A stretch of 64,000 nt of DNA from Chthoniobacteraceae bacterium (GTDB lineage Bacteria; Verrucomicrobiota; Verrucomicrobiia; Chthoniobacterales; Chthoniobacteraceae), in assembly GCA_028293625.1 (NCBI GenBank), contig JAQGOL010000029.1, positions 186,001-250,000 on the forward strand, written 5' to 3'. Position numbers and translations under genes: made by a program. Every line of letters starts with the position of its first letter. The stretch's first letter is position 1. Below, piece by piece: positions 27,870 to 37,546 of this stretch. The notes beneath the pieces were generated by a model. That model was given only the letters and a program-made list of their open reading frames with translations, was not told the DNA's origin and ran no database searches.

Positions 27870-28998
27870 TTAGTCGAGGTCGTCTACGGCGCCTTTTTTG
27901 ATCTGAAGCCCGCGCAGTTTGCCTTCAATAAACGGATCAATTTCGCCGTCCATGACTCCTTGGATATTGCTGGTCTGCACACCGGTGCGCAGATCCTTGA
28001 TCATCTGGTAAGGCTGGAAAACGTAGCTGCGAATCTGGCTGCCGAAAGCAACTTCGCTTTTCTCTCCGTAAGCCTGATGGGTTGCCGCCAGCTTCTTATC
28101 CGTCTCAATCTGCTGGAGCTTGGCTTGCAACATACGAAGCGAGAGCGCCCGATTAAGCGCCTGGCTGCGTTCGCTCTGGCAGGCGGCGACGATTCCCGTG
28201 GGAAGATGGCGGACTCGAACAGCCGTTTCAACTTTGTTGACATTCTGCCCGCCTTTGCCTCCGCTCCGATACGTATCAAATTCGATCTCCGCGGGGTTGA
28301 TCTCAATCGGTGTGCTCTCGGGTAGTTCGGGAACGACATCCACGCCGGCAAACGAGGTGTGCCGCCGTTTGTTCGAATCGAAGGGGGAAATACGCACAAG
28401 CCGGTGGACGCCGCGTTCGGTTGCCAGATAGCCAAACGCGTATTCACCAGCAACACGGATAGTCGCCGATTTGATGCCGACCTCATCGCCGCCTTGAATA
28501 TCGACGATTGAAACAGAAAAGCCGCGGCGTTCCGCCCAGCGCTGATACATCCGCAGCAGCATATCGGCCCAGTCGCATGCCTCGGTACCGCCGGCTCCGG
28601 ATTGCACGCTTAGAAAAGCGTTGGCGTTGTCATTCGGCGCGGAGAGGAGCATCTTGAGCTCAAACTCGGCAAGGTTCCTGAGCAACGTCTCATGTTCCTT
28701 AATCACATCCTGGGCCGCGGAGTCATCGTCCTCGGCCTCGACGAGTTCCATCAGGAGAGCAAGGTCCTCGGTTTGACTCTCCAGTTGCAGGAGCGGGGCG
28801 ATCTTCCCGCGCAACATTGAAACCTCCTCCACCCGCTGTTGAGCGCGTTCCTTATTTGTCCAGAAGTCGGGCTCTGCCATCTGCCCTTCCAGCTCAGCTA
28901 GACGGGCCTGAAGTTTGGGAAAGTCAAAGATACCTCCGCAGCTCGCCCACGCGGGACTGAAGCTCGGAGGTGTTGATAAAATGAAGATCGACAGACAT
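27870..28998 (-). CDS. prfB: Peptide chain release factor 2 with programmed +1 frameshift
   Basis: RF2 recognises UGA and UAA stops. The gene is split between two frames: 24 codons from the ATG at 28998 ([20 protein letters not shown]...) end at an in-frame TGA (28926-28924), and translation must skip one base to read GAC and continue ([14 protein letters not shown]...) into the 336-codon frame ending at 27870, for 375 residues in all. The GGQ loop ([17 protein letters not shown]) that drives peptidyl-tRNA hydrolysis is intact. The anticodon-mimic should be SPF in [10 protein letters not shown], which is the RF2-type tripeptide. Shift autoregulates RF2 levels in the family. Gene order eno-ftsB-prfB suggests one transcript. 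Confidence 0.97.
28923..28938 (-). promoter_or_regulatory. RF2 programmed frameshift site
   Basis: Minus strand reads CGG AGG TAT CTT TGA C: a Shine-Dalgarno-like CGGAGG three bases before CTT TGA C, exactly the spacing of the known bacterial RF2 +1 site. Low RF2 lets the ribosome slip from CTT to TTT at the slow UGA; high RF2 terminates early. Confidence 0.95.
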
Positions 28999-29089
28999 GC
29001 GGTTTAAGAAAGGTAACGATCAAATCTAAGCGCGAGCCCGGCGCAATTGAAGGGCCAATCCGGCTTTGAAGCCGCGCGCGCGCGTGGCT

Positions 29090-29446
29090 TCAGCGGTTGA
29101 GCCGCATCTGGGAAGGAGCGGGAAGGGAAGGGGCGATCCGGAAAATGGTTTCGCCCTCTTTCATCAGGTCGAGCCGATCGCGGGCGATGATGCCAACGTA
29201 CTCAGGATCGTGCTTAAGAAGATCTTCTTCGCGCTGATGGCGGACCAAGGTCATCCGCTGCTTTTCAATCTCAGCTTTAAGCTCCTCAATGCGCGCTTCC
29301 TGTTCCTTATGCTTGGAAACTTCCGGCAGGAACGAGTAACCGATCGGGACCGCCCCGATCAACACGATCAACGTGAGGACAAGGCGGTTGAGGGAATGCC
29401 AGATTCCCGCGGGTGCTGCAAGGGGAGGATAAACCGAGGCGCTCAC
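29090..29446 (-). CDS. ftsB: Septum formation initiator, FtsB/DivIC family
   Basis: 118 residues, GTG start at 29446 directly after the enolase stop. One membrane helix (LVLTLIVLIGAVPIGYSFL, about 22-40) is followed by a periplasmic coiled coil (about 44-75, EARIEELKAEIEKQRMTLV) and a short C-terminal segment with DPEYVGIIARDRLDLMKEGE, the conserved tail of FtsB/DivIC. The protein works in the divisome with FtsL and FtsQ. Position just after eno is the classical arrangement in many bacteria. An extra ~18 residues precede the helix. A TGAAGCC/GGCTTCA hairpin overlaps the stop codon. Confidence 0.88.
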   Translation of the reverse strand: MSASVYPPLAAPAGIWHSLNRLVLTLIVLIGAVPIGYSFLPEVSKHKEQEARIEELKAEIEKQRMTLVRHQREEDLLKHDPEYVGIIARDRLDLMKEGETIFRIAPSLPAPSQMRLNR

Positions 29447-30835
<1,389 letters not shown>

Positions 30836-30892
30836 TTATTTTTGCGAAACCCGATCAATGCAAACCGCAGCCGTCCATAATCCAGGACCGCC

Positions 30893-30935
30893 CAAATAAA
30901 ACACAACACCGGGGACGATTTCGCGGCCCCGGTGT
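30893..30935 (-). terminator. Rho-independent terminator after greA
   Basis: On the minus strand, ACACCGGGG and CCCCGGTGT (30927-30935 with 30906-30914) form a perfect 9-bp stem followed by TGTGTTTTATTT. It sits 19 bp after the greA stop and separates greA from eno. Confidence 0.8.
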
Positions 30936-30953
30936 GTCGGAGTGGCAAATTTT

Positions 30954-32798
30954 TTACGCCGGCTCGAGGACGGCTGCCTGATACGCCTCGATGGAGACGA
31001 TCTCGACGGTCCGTTCGCCATGCTCTGATGGCAGCTGAATTTTTTCGCCGGCTTTGTGCCCGATCAGAGCCTGTGCGATCGCGGTCTGATAGCTGAGGAT
31101 GCCTTCTTCAGGAACACTGTCCCAAGCACCGAGGATCGTATAGATGTCGACGTTTTCGTTCGCCAGATCACGCAAGGTCACCTTCGTGCCGATGTTTACT
31201 TTGGAGATATCCGGATTGGAGAAATCGGTTCCGCGCGCCCTGGCCAGATCACGTTCGGTCTCTGACTGACGCCGGGAGAGAACACGCTGCATCTCTTTGG
31301 CGGCCTTGTATTCGAAGTTTTCGCGAAGATCGCCGTGCTCGCGGGCAATGCTGATTTCCCTGATGTTTTCGGGGATGCGTTTGTTAACGAGCTCCTCGTA
31401 ATCGGCTTTGCGTTTTTCCAAACTTGTCCACGAGACGACCAGCGACTCCTGTTTCTCGGTGCTGTCGCCCGAGATCATCGATTGAAGATCGGGATACTGG
31501 CGAATGATGCGGCCAAGCAGGGAGCGTTTGTTCAGCTCCTCGAACACCGTGGCCATCATGATCCGGCGCATAGTCTCACGCAGTTCTTCCGGTGTCGCAT
31601 CCTCAATAAGGTCGGTGAGCAATTCTTTGTCGCTCAATAGAAGATCATGCAGTTTGCGATCGCGCCGCTCTCCAAATTGCTCGCGCTCGAGAGCCGAAAC
31701 AATCGCACCAAGCAATCGCACACCGGCCAATTCGCGGAATTCGCCGCTCCGCTCCTTGGAAAGCCAATGGAGCGCTTCGCTCGTGATGGAATGTTCACTG
31801 ATGGCGCGTGCCAGGGCGGCGCGAAGTTCATCGCTTTTTCCTTTTTCAACAAGCAGCCGCGCTACTTCGGCGACAATGCGCGTATTGCCGCGCAGAGCCA
31901 GGTCGATGGCTTTTGCTGACCATTGTTCTTCAAAAGCACCGGGCAGTTCAGCAAGCACCCGCTTGAGTTTTGCCGCGGGGATTTCGCTCAGCAAAGCAGG
32001 CAACTGACGTTCGCCCGCCTGAAGAAAGTCGGCCACGGTCGGTGCGTCCGCTCCTTTATCGAGGCCGCCCGCGCGTTCCGCGATTTCATCACGGGAGAGC
32101 AGGAGGCTCAGCGCCAGCGAAGTATGGAGACGATGGCTTTTGCGGGCGGTATCGCCGGCGGAGCGAAGCAGCGGGGTGAGCTGGGTGACCGGATCGGTGA
32201 ATTCGATCAGATTCTTAAGAATAAGTTCCAGCGCAGCGACCTGATCCTTGACCTGGCGGGCATTGTTGAAGACCGCGATATACTCATCCGCGTGCGAAAT
32301 CTGGCCTTCGCGCAGCTCAAAGGGCTCGCTCTTTTTCGATGGGATTGCGTAATGACCGTCTTTTTTGAGCGCCTTTTTGGTCGCCTCCAGCCAGCGCTTA
32401 AATTCGCTCTCAGTCATCGCATCGGGCACGAGGGATTGTGCGATTTGATCCTGGGTAGCTTTGCCTCCGAAGCTTGTGAGAATCTGGCGGGCCAATCCGA
32501 CCGGATCGTTTTTTGCGCGCGCCTTTACACTGGGTAGGTTAGAGGCTTTCTGGGCGAGAATATGGTCGGGGGGAATCGGGATTAGAGATTCGGCGGCATA
32601 CTGGAGCTGCATGGAATGATCCTTTTTGCCCTTGAATTGGATGGTCATCTGATTGACCAAAAAATTAATCGAATCGATCTGTCCAAAGCCCCAGCTTTTA
32701 TGAGTAACGTAAGTGCCGGGCTGCAGCTGAGCGAGAGCAGCGCCGGCCGGTGGAGTCAACTTGCCGGCGTCGACGGCCTTTTGGATATCGGGGTTCAT
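30954..32798 (-). CDS. greA: GreA-type transcription elongation factor with long N-terminal extension
   Basis: 614 residues from the ATG at 32798; ATG at 32813 is an equal alternative. The last ~160 residues are a complete GreA: coiled-coil with the acidic tip GDLRENFEYKAAKE that reaches the RNA polymerase active site and cleaves backtracked RNA, then the FKBP-like domain (SYQTAIAQALIGHKAGEKIQLP). The first ~450 residues are not part of ordinary GreA: an SH3-like beta segment around 30-70 (VTHKSWGFGQIDSINF) and then helical repeat-like sequence rich in Leu/Ala. Chlamydial GreA is also about 700 residues long with such an N-terminal part, so the fusion looks like a PVC trait. The role of the extension is unknown. 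Confidence 0.9.
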   Translation of the reverse strand: MNPDIQKAVDAGKLTPPAGAALAQLQPGTYVTHKSWGFGQIDSINFLVNQMTIQFKGKKDHSMQLQYAAESLIPIPPDHILAQKASNLPSVKARAKNDPVGLARQILTSFGGKATQDQIAQSLVPDAMTESEFKRWLEATKKALKKDGHYAIPSKKSEPFELREGQISHADEYIAVFNNARQVKDQVAALELILKNLIEFTDPVTQLTPLLRSAGDTARKSHRLHTSLALSLLLSRDEIAERAGGLDKGADAPTVADFLQAGERQLPALLSEIPAAKLKRVLAELPGAFEEQWSAKAIDLALRGNTRIVAEVARLLVEKGKSDELRAALARAISEHSITSEALHWLSKERSGEFRELAGVRLLGAIVSALEREQFGERRDRKLHDLLLSDKELLTDLIEDATPEELRETMRRIMMATVFEELNKRSLLGRIIRQYPDLQSMISGDSTEKQESLVVSWTSLEKRKADYEELVNKRIPENIREISIAREHGDLRENFEYKAAKEMQRVLSRRQSETERDLARARGTDFSNPDISKVNIGTKVTLRDLANENVDIYTILGAWDSVPEEGILSYQTAIAQALIGHKAGEKIQLPSEHGERTVEIVSIEAYQAAVLEPA

Positions 32799-33090
32799 GA
32801 GTAGGTTGAACATAAGTTGGCACGCGGAGGTGGCCAAGGGGAAATCACTTAATATCTATCGGGAACCGCGCTTGAGGCATAAAATTGCCTCCGCGTGGCA
32901 TCCTTTTTGTTGATCAAATCGATTCTCCTCCCTCGGCTTTTGCCAAATCACGCGCCGGTCTCCGATACCCAAATCGCGCTCCCTCTTCGGCTTTTTTCAA
33001 CGGGTCGAGCACGCTTTAGTTCAATGGTTTCTTCATGAAGAAGGTTTTTCCTTCTGCATTTCCCATTCTTCCTTCTACCTTCCCCGCCCC

Positions 33091-33882
33091 ATGTCCTGGC
33101 TCACGAAGTTTTTTAAGTTCCGCGAAAAATCCGACGGTGAAGTCGTGAAGCCGTTTCTCGACCATATGGAGGAATTGCGCTGGACCATCATCAAAATGGT
33201 GGTCGTCCAGGTGCTGGCGATGATCATCGCGTTCTATTTCCGAAAGGATCTTGTCCATATCCTTCAGCTGCCGCTGGCCAAGGTTGATCCCTCTTTGCCC
33301 GGTAAACTCATCATCACCGGTATCGCGGATTCGTTCATCATTTCCCTCGAACTCTCCTTTTTTACCGGGATCGCCCTCGCTTTCCCTTTTCTGGTTTATT
33401 TCATCGCCGAATTTGTTCTCCCGGCGCTTACCCGCAAGGAGCGGAAATTCCTGGCTCCCGGCATTTTGACCGCCTTTCTTCTCTTTTTAACGGGCGTCTC
33501 GGTTGCGTATAAGGTGATTTTGCCCGCGACGATCGCGTTTTTCTGGAAGGACGCCCAGGAAATGCAATTTACAACCATGTGGACCTGGAACGCTTATTTC
33601 TCGTTCTCGGCATGGCTCTGCTTTGGGTTTGGCCTCATGTGCGAAGTGCCAGTCATCGTGATCGTGCTCGCGCTGCTTGGTTTTGTCAGTTTCTCGCTGC
33701 TAAACCGGACCCGGCCTTATGCCTACACGCTCATTCTGGTCCTTTCGGCCGTGATCGCGCCGACGCCCGATCCGATGACCTTCATTACCCTGAGCATCCC
33801 GATCGTTGCGATGTATGAGTCGTGCATTTGGGTGGTGTACCTTCTTGATCGCCGCAAACGCCTGCAGTCCAACGACTTCTAA
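33091..33882 (+). CDS. tatC: Sec-independent protein translocase TatC
   Basis: 263 residues with six membrane helices. TatC binds the twin-arginine signal of folded proteins and recruits TatA. Signatures: KPFLDHMEELRWTIIK at the first cytoplasmic segment with the conserved Glu, FPFLVYFIAEFVLPALTRKERKF, and the conserved FGLMCEVPVIVIVL helix, with a family-typical YAYTLILVLSAVIAPTPDP near the C-terminus. No tatA/tatB in the window. Followed by a GCCCC/GGGGC hairpin that lacks a close T tract. The sigma factor gene begins 80 bp later. Confidence 0.96.
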   Translation: MSWLTKFFKFREKSDGEVVKPFLDHMEELRWTIIKMVVVQVLAMIIAFYFRKDLVHILQLPLAKVDPSLPGKLIITGIADSFIISLELSFFTGIALAFPFLVYFIAEFVLPALTRKERKFLAPGILTAFLLFLTGVSVAYKVILPATIAFFWKDAQEMQFTTMWTWNAYFSFSAWLCFGFGLMCEVPVIVIVLALLGFVSFSLLNRTRPYAYTLILVLSAVIAPTPDPMTFITLSIPIVAMYESCIWVVYLLDRRKRLQSNDF

Positions 33883-33962
33883 GAAGCCCCGGATTGGGGC
33901 CGAAGGGTGCGCCGCTTTTTTCTAAGAAAGAGCGGGGGAGAGCCGTATGCTCGGTGAACCCC

Positions 33963-34517
33963 ATGCCCCCGGACGCCATTGAACTTCGTTTTTTGCTCGA
34001 TCGCTACGAGCGGCCTCTGGTGCGATATGCCCAAAGCATCGTGGGCGATCTTGAAAGCGCGCGCGATGTCGTCCAGGAGGCATTTATTCAACTCGCTGAA
34101 GGGCGCGGTCCGGTAGCGGAGGAAGGCGCCGATTGCCGGCGGCATACGGAGGCATGGCTTTTTACTGTTTGCCGCAATCGGGCGATTGATCATCAACGCA
34201 AACTGAGCCGCATCATTCCCCTGAATTCGTTCCGGGATGAACGCCAGAGCGACGAGCCCGGGCCCGCGGCCGCGTTGGAAAGCCGGGAACTGGCCGGCTC
34301 GTTGTTGCGCCTGATGGAGTCGCTCCCAGCCAACCAGCGCGAAGTCATCCGGCTTAAGTTCCAGAATGACCTTTCTTATAAAGAGATCGCCGACATCACC
34401 CAGCTGAGCGTTACGAACGTCGGTTTTCTTCTCCATACCGGTCTCAAAAAATTGCGTCTCCTGCTGAGTGAAACGCCTGAACACGCTTTTGAACTGCCTC
34501 TCCGCCAAACGTTATGA
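33963..34517 (+). CDS. ECF-type RNA polymerase sigma factor
   Basis: 184 residues from the ATG at 33963, where sigma-2 similarity begins (IELRFLLDRYERPLVRYAQ). Region 2 covers about 8-75 (DARDVVQEAF-type motif seen as SARDVVQEAFIQLAEG, then WLFTVCRNRAIDHQRK), and region 4 about 110-170 (LPANQREVIRLKFQNDLSYKEIADITQLSVTNV), giving -10 and -35 recognition respectively. Its stop overlaps the start of the next gene by 4 bp. That gene encodes a membrane protein with the usual layout of an anti-sigma factor, so the pair probably forms a signal-responsive switch. Confidence 0.93.
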   Translation: MPPDAIELRFLLDRYERPLVRYAQSIVGDLESARDVVQEAFIQLAEGRGPVAEEGADCRRHTEAWLFTVCRNRAIDHQRKLSRIIPLNSFRDERQSDEPGPAAALESRELAGSLLRLMESLPANQREVIRLKFQNDLSYKEIADITQLSVTNVGFLLHTGLKKLRLLLSETPEHAFELPLRQTL

Positions 34518-35314
34518 ATTCCGACGACCCGATTTTGACTGCCTACGCCCTGGGCGACCTCGATCCCAAAGCGCAGGCGGCCTTTGAAGAGCTTCTCAAT
34601 GAAGATTTCGCCGCGCTCGCTGAAATCAATGCGACACGCGTTCTTGCCGCCGATCTTCGGACACAGCTTCGCGCCGCTCCAAGTGCGCCGCTTCTTGCCA
34701 GCCAGCGCGCTGCCATATTTGAGGCCGCCCAACGCCGCGACCGGCCGATCGTTGTGTTTCCTTTTTGGAAACGCCCCGTTTTACTCTCCGCCGCGGCGGC
34801 CTGCGTGATTGTTGGCGTCTCGATGCGGCTCCTGTGGCCTGTTGTCAGTGCGCCCTGGAAATCGAATCCTCAAGCCCGTCAAAGTGCGCCGTCGTTCCAT
34901 TTCACCCTCGATAACGGGCCGCTGGAGCTGCCTCGTGAACCGCTGGTCCCCTTTATTGCTGCCTGGGAAGCCTCAAGCGCTCAAGCTTTGGTGGGGCCGC
35001 CACGCATCGCATTTACGCAGACTTCGAGGGAACTGCCTTTTAGCCGCGCGTTCCTCCCCTCGCCGCGGTTTGCTTCTTTGAGCCCGAACCCGCCATCGGT
35101 AGTCCGGCGGGTGGATGAGAAAGCGAGTATTGCCCGAAATAGCGATGCCGGTGAAGAGCGGCGGCGAGGGAATTGGAAAAGTGATCTGAAGAATTCCGGC
35201 CACCGTTTGATTTCGGAGAAGCTCGGCGCGTTTTACCCGTCGGTTTCCGAGGAGCAGCCTGCCTTCTCACTCGACTCCGGCGCTGCCGTCTACTCGCGCT
35301 CTCTCGGATTGTAA
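34514..35314 (+). CDS. Anti-sigma-factor-like single-pass membrane protein
   Basis: 266 residues. The first ~50 residues (ILTAYALGDLDPKAQAAFEELL) match the N-terminal zinc-finger-free anti-sigma layout: a short acidic helical region, then one membrane helix (VLLSAAAACVIVGVSMRLLW, about 88-107). The extracytoplasmic part of ~155 residues is Pro/Ser/Arg rich with no domain recognised. Overlaps the sigma gene by 4 bp, which is what indicates its role. No HxxxCxxC motif is present. It probably holds the ECF sigma factor at the membrane until a signal releases it; that is inference from context. Confidence 0.75.
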   Translation: MNSDDPILTAYALGDLDPKAQAAFEELLNEDFAALAEINATRVLAADLRTQLRAAPSAPLLASQRAAIFEAAQRRDRPIVVFPFWKRPVLLSAAAACVIVGVSMRLLWPVVSAPWKSNPQARQSAPSFHFTLDNGPLELPREPLVPFIAAWEASSAQALVGPPRIAFTQTSRELPFSRAFLPSPRFASLSPNPPSVVRRVDEKASIARNSDAGEERRRGNWKSDLKNSGHRLISEKLGAFYPSVSEEQPAFSLDSGAAVYSRSLGL

Positions 35315-35392
35315 GATTTATTGAATAACTCATTACAAACCTTGCTGGAAAACGCCAGGGGCGTTAAACAATCTGTTCAATTCTCCCTGACA

Positions 35393-35455
35393 ATGATTTT
35401 CAGCAAAGCTCGAAGAAGCGTCTTTCTCTTTGCCTGATATTTCGGCGCGGCATTG
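35393..35455 (+). other. Signal peptide interrupted by an in-frame TGA
   Basis: The ATG at 35393 opens in the same frame as the 35453-37459 gene and reads MIFSKARRSVFLFA, then TGA at 35435-35437, then YFGAALLWVAHGQ. Replacing the stop by a residue such as Trp (TGG, one base) gives a normal 27-residue signal peptide with a basic N-region, a hydrophobic core and an AHGQTA-like cleavage site. The stop thus looks like a recent nonsense change or an error in the sequence. Confidence 0.65.
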
Positions 35456-37459
35456 CTTTGGGTTGCGCATGGCCAAACCGCCAATGATGCCGTGCTCGCG
35501 GAATTGAAGGCGGAGATCGCGGCGCTGCGCGGCCCGGATCCTGTGCTCCCAAAATTGGAGTCGGCAATTGCGACGCTCAAGGCCGGTGGCCTGCGATTAT
35601 CGGAGGCCGATTTTGACTTGCAGCCGGAGCAGAAGCCGCCCCCGATGATTGAGGCTGCGGGACCCGAATTCGTGGCCGCATGGCGCGAATTCCGGCGCGC
35701 GGCATCGCTTCGCAAGAAGCTCGTCCCGGACCAGTGGGGCTTGGATATTCGCTCACACGATGCGGATGCGGTGGCGGGTTACGCGCGGTTGCTTCGAAAA
35801 GCTAGTGACGACGAAGCGCTCTCACAACCAGAGGATTTTCCGCAACTTAAATACGTCTCAGGCTTTTGGTGCGGCACTGAGCCGTTTAATTTTGAAGCTT
35901 ATAACAACAGGATGAGACTGCTTTTTGCCTGCGTCCGAAACCGCCGATTCGGAGATGCCTTCGAATTGCTTTCCGCATCCGGCACCTTGGGAAAAGGATT
36001 TATGAGCTTTGTGGAAGCGCTCGGATTCGACTCTCAAAAGATCCTCCTTGGCGCGTGGCTTCATGGGAACCCGACTGCGCTTGAAACCTTCTCCCAGAAT
36101 GCAACCGATGCGAGCGCAAGGCTGATTCTGCGCTGGGCGAAGTTGCATGTGAAAGAGGTGGCTGCATTGGGCGCCGGCCACACAGAAAGCAAGTTTCGCA
36201 AAACGGTGGAACCGCAAGTTCCAGGACGCGAGTTGCTTAATCTGCTTCGTCCCACCACCGCCGTAAGCATGGCGGCCAAGGAAGAGATCGCAGCATTCAT
36301 CAATTCGGAGGAGGTTGGGCTTCGAACGCCCCGCTATTGGTTGGGCAATCAGCCCGCTGCCGGTTTGAAATGGCTCAAACCCATTGCACGCGTAGCGCTC
36401 CTGGATGGGGACTATGATACGCGGCAATGCGCCGAACAAGTCTTGGTGGCGAGCGGCGAGGGGACTTTGAAAACTGAGTTGTCGGAGTCGGTGCGTTTCC
36501 GGCTTCTGCTCAACGGCAAACAGTGGGGAAGTAAAAGAGAGCCAGGTTTTTCGGGTCTTAAATTCAACGTCAATCGCTATCCGGGAGCAAATTCCCCGGG
36601 GATGGCGTGGAATGCACGCGTCGACGGCGAAGGCATAATATCGAACAGCGACGGCGCTTTCATTCCGCCCAGCGACATTTCACGCGCTTATATCTATTCG
36701 TTGCCAAGCGAGGTGCCTTCGCCAGCCGATCCGTGGTTTTGCGCTTCCGTCCCGTTGCCGCCGCGCTTCGGGCAGGTAACCGAGTTAAAAGCCGAGACGG
36801 TGGAGGTGACGATTCGCCCACGTTTGCCGCGTCCGGACAGCGAATATGCGAGAATGGCCACGGAAGTGGAGTTTGGCTGGGCCGCCGATGAGGCTCACTC
36901 CCGTTCAACGACGCGCATTTACCGTGTTCAAGGGAGTGAACCTCTTGTTTTGTCAATGGTTCAACCCGGAGCGTATTTGCTGGGAATGCGTGTGCCTGGA
37001 TCGGTTGTGGAAAGCCTGCAGCCGGTTACGGTGAATAAAACCGCCACCGTTTTTGAGCCGGCGGTTTTGTTTGGTTCAACAGTGACGGTGCCACTTGACT
37101 GGCCTGCGCAGCTAACCGCAAAAGCGCTTGAACCGCAGCTCATTCACCGCATTGGAGAACAAACCTTTGGCGGGTTGTGGGGCATCCTTCAACTCATGCG
37201 AAATGGCGAGGTGTTTGACTTTCCCCTAGAAGACGAAGATTCCGGCTGGGTCTGGCTGGAACACAAAATAGTGATGCGAAACCTCCCGCTCGGCAAATAC
37301 CGACTCATGTTGCATTCAAGTGAGGAAGCGCGCGGTCCAGACCTTGGCCGCCGCCGCTATCCCGGATGGAAGAAAGCGGAAGTTTCCTTTGAGGTCGGCG
37401 CCGCCACCCCTCCGCAACTCACTCTCAAAGCAGTGAAAGTTGTGCCTGCACCTCGTTAA
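35453..37459 (+). CDS. Large hypothetical protein, probably exported, signal peptide damaged
   Basis: The uninterrupted part is 668 codons from a TTG at 35453. The first ~25 codons of the ancestral gene, with its signal peptide, lie upstream in the same frame and are cut by a TGA (35435-35437). No domain is recognised. The N-terminal half is helical and charged, with repeated short segments such as LHVKEVAALGAGH; the C-terminal part (from ~500) has beta-rich segments (VFEPAVLFGSTVTVPLDW). The gene follows the sigma/anti-sigma pair on the same strand, so it is a candidate target or accessory gene of that switch. As it stands, it would be made without a signal peptide or not at all. Confidence 0.65.
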   Translation: MLWVAHGQTANDAVLAELKAEIAALRGPDPVLPKLESAIATLKAGGLRLSEADFDLQPEQKPPPMIEAAGPEFVAAWREFRRAASLRKKLVPDQWGLDIRSHDADAVAGYARLLRKASDDEALSQPEDFPQLKYVSGFWCGTEPFNFEAYNNRMRLLFACVRNRRFGDAFELLSASGTLGKGFMSFVEALGFDSQKILLGAWLHGNPTALETFSQNATDASARLILRWAKLHVKEVAALGAGHTESKFRKTVEPQVPGRELLNLLRPTTAVSMAAKEEIAAFINSEEVGLRTPRYWLGNQPAAGLKWLKPIARVALLDGDYDTRQCAEQVLVASGEGTLKTELSESVRFRLLLNGKQWGSKREPGFSGLKFNVNRYPGANSPGMAWNARVDGEGIISNSDGAFIPPSDISRAYIYSLPSEVPSPADPWFCASVPLPPRFGQVTELKAETVEVTIRPRLPRPDSEYARMATEVEFGWAADEAHSRSTTRIYRVQGSEPLVLSMVQPGAYLLGMRVPGSVVESLQPVTVNKTATVFEPAVLFGSTVTVPLDWPAQLTAKALEPQLIHRIGEQTFGGLWGILQLMRNGEVFDFPLEDEDSGWVWLEHKIVMRNLPLGKYRLMLHSSEEARGPDLGRRRYPGWKKAEVSFEVGAATPPQLTLKAVKVVPAPR

Positions 37460-37546
37460 ATACCGGCCGATCCGGAACTGCCTGTAAACGGGATTAAACC
37501 ACTTTGCTCGCCAATGGATTGTCCGGCGGTCTAGCTTGGTAAAAAA

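Noticed and set aside
29067-29092. TGAAGCC/GGCTTCA hairpin with a GC-repeat loop overlapping the ftsB stop
   Set aside because: No T tract and partly coding; could be chance or an attenuator, not enough evidence.
32874-32891. GAGGCA/TGCCTC hairpin upstream of greA
   Set aside because: Short stem, no clear T tract, no known leader element recognised.
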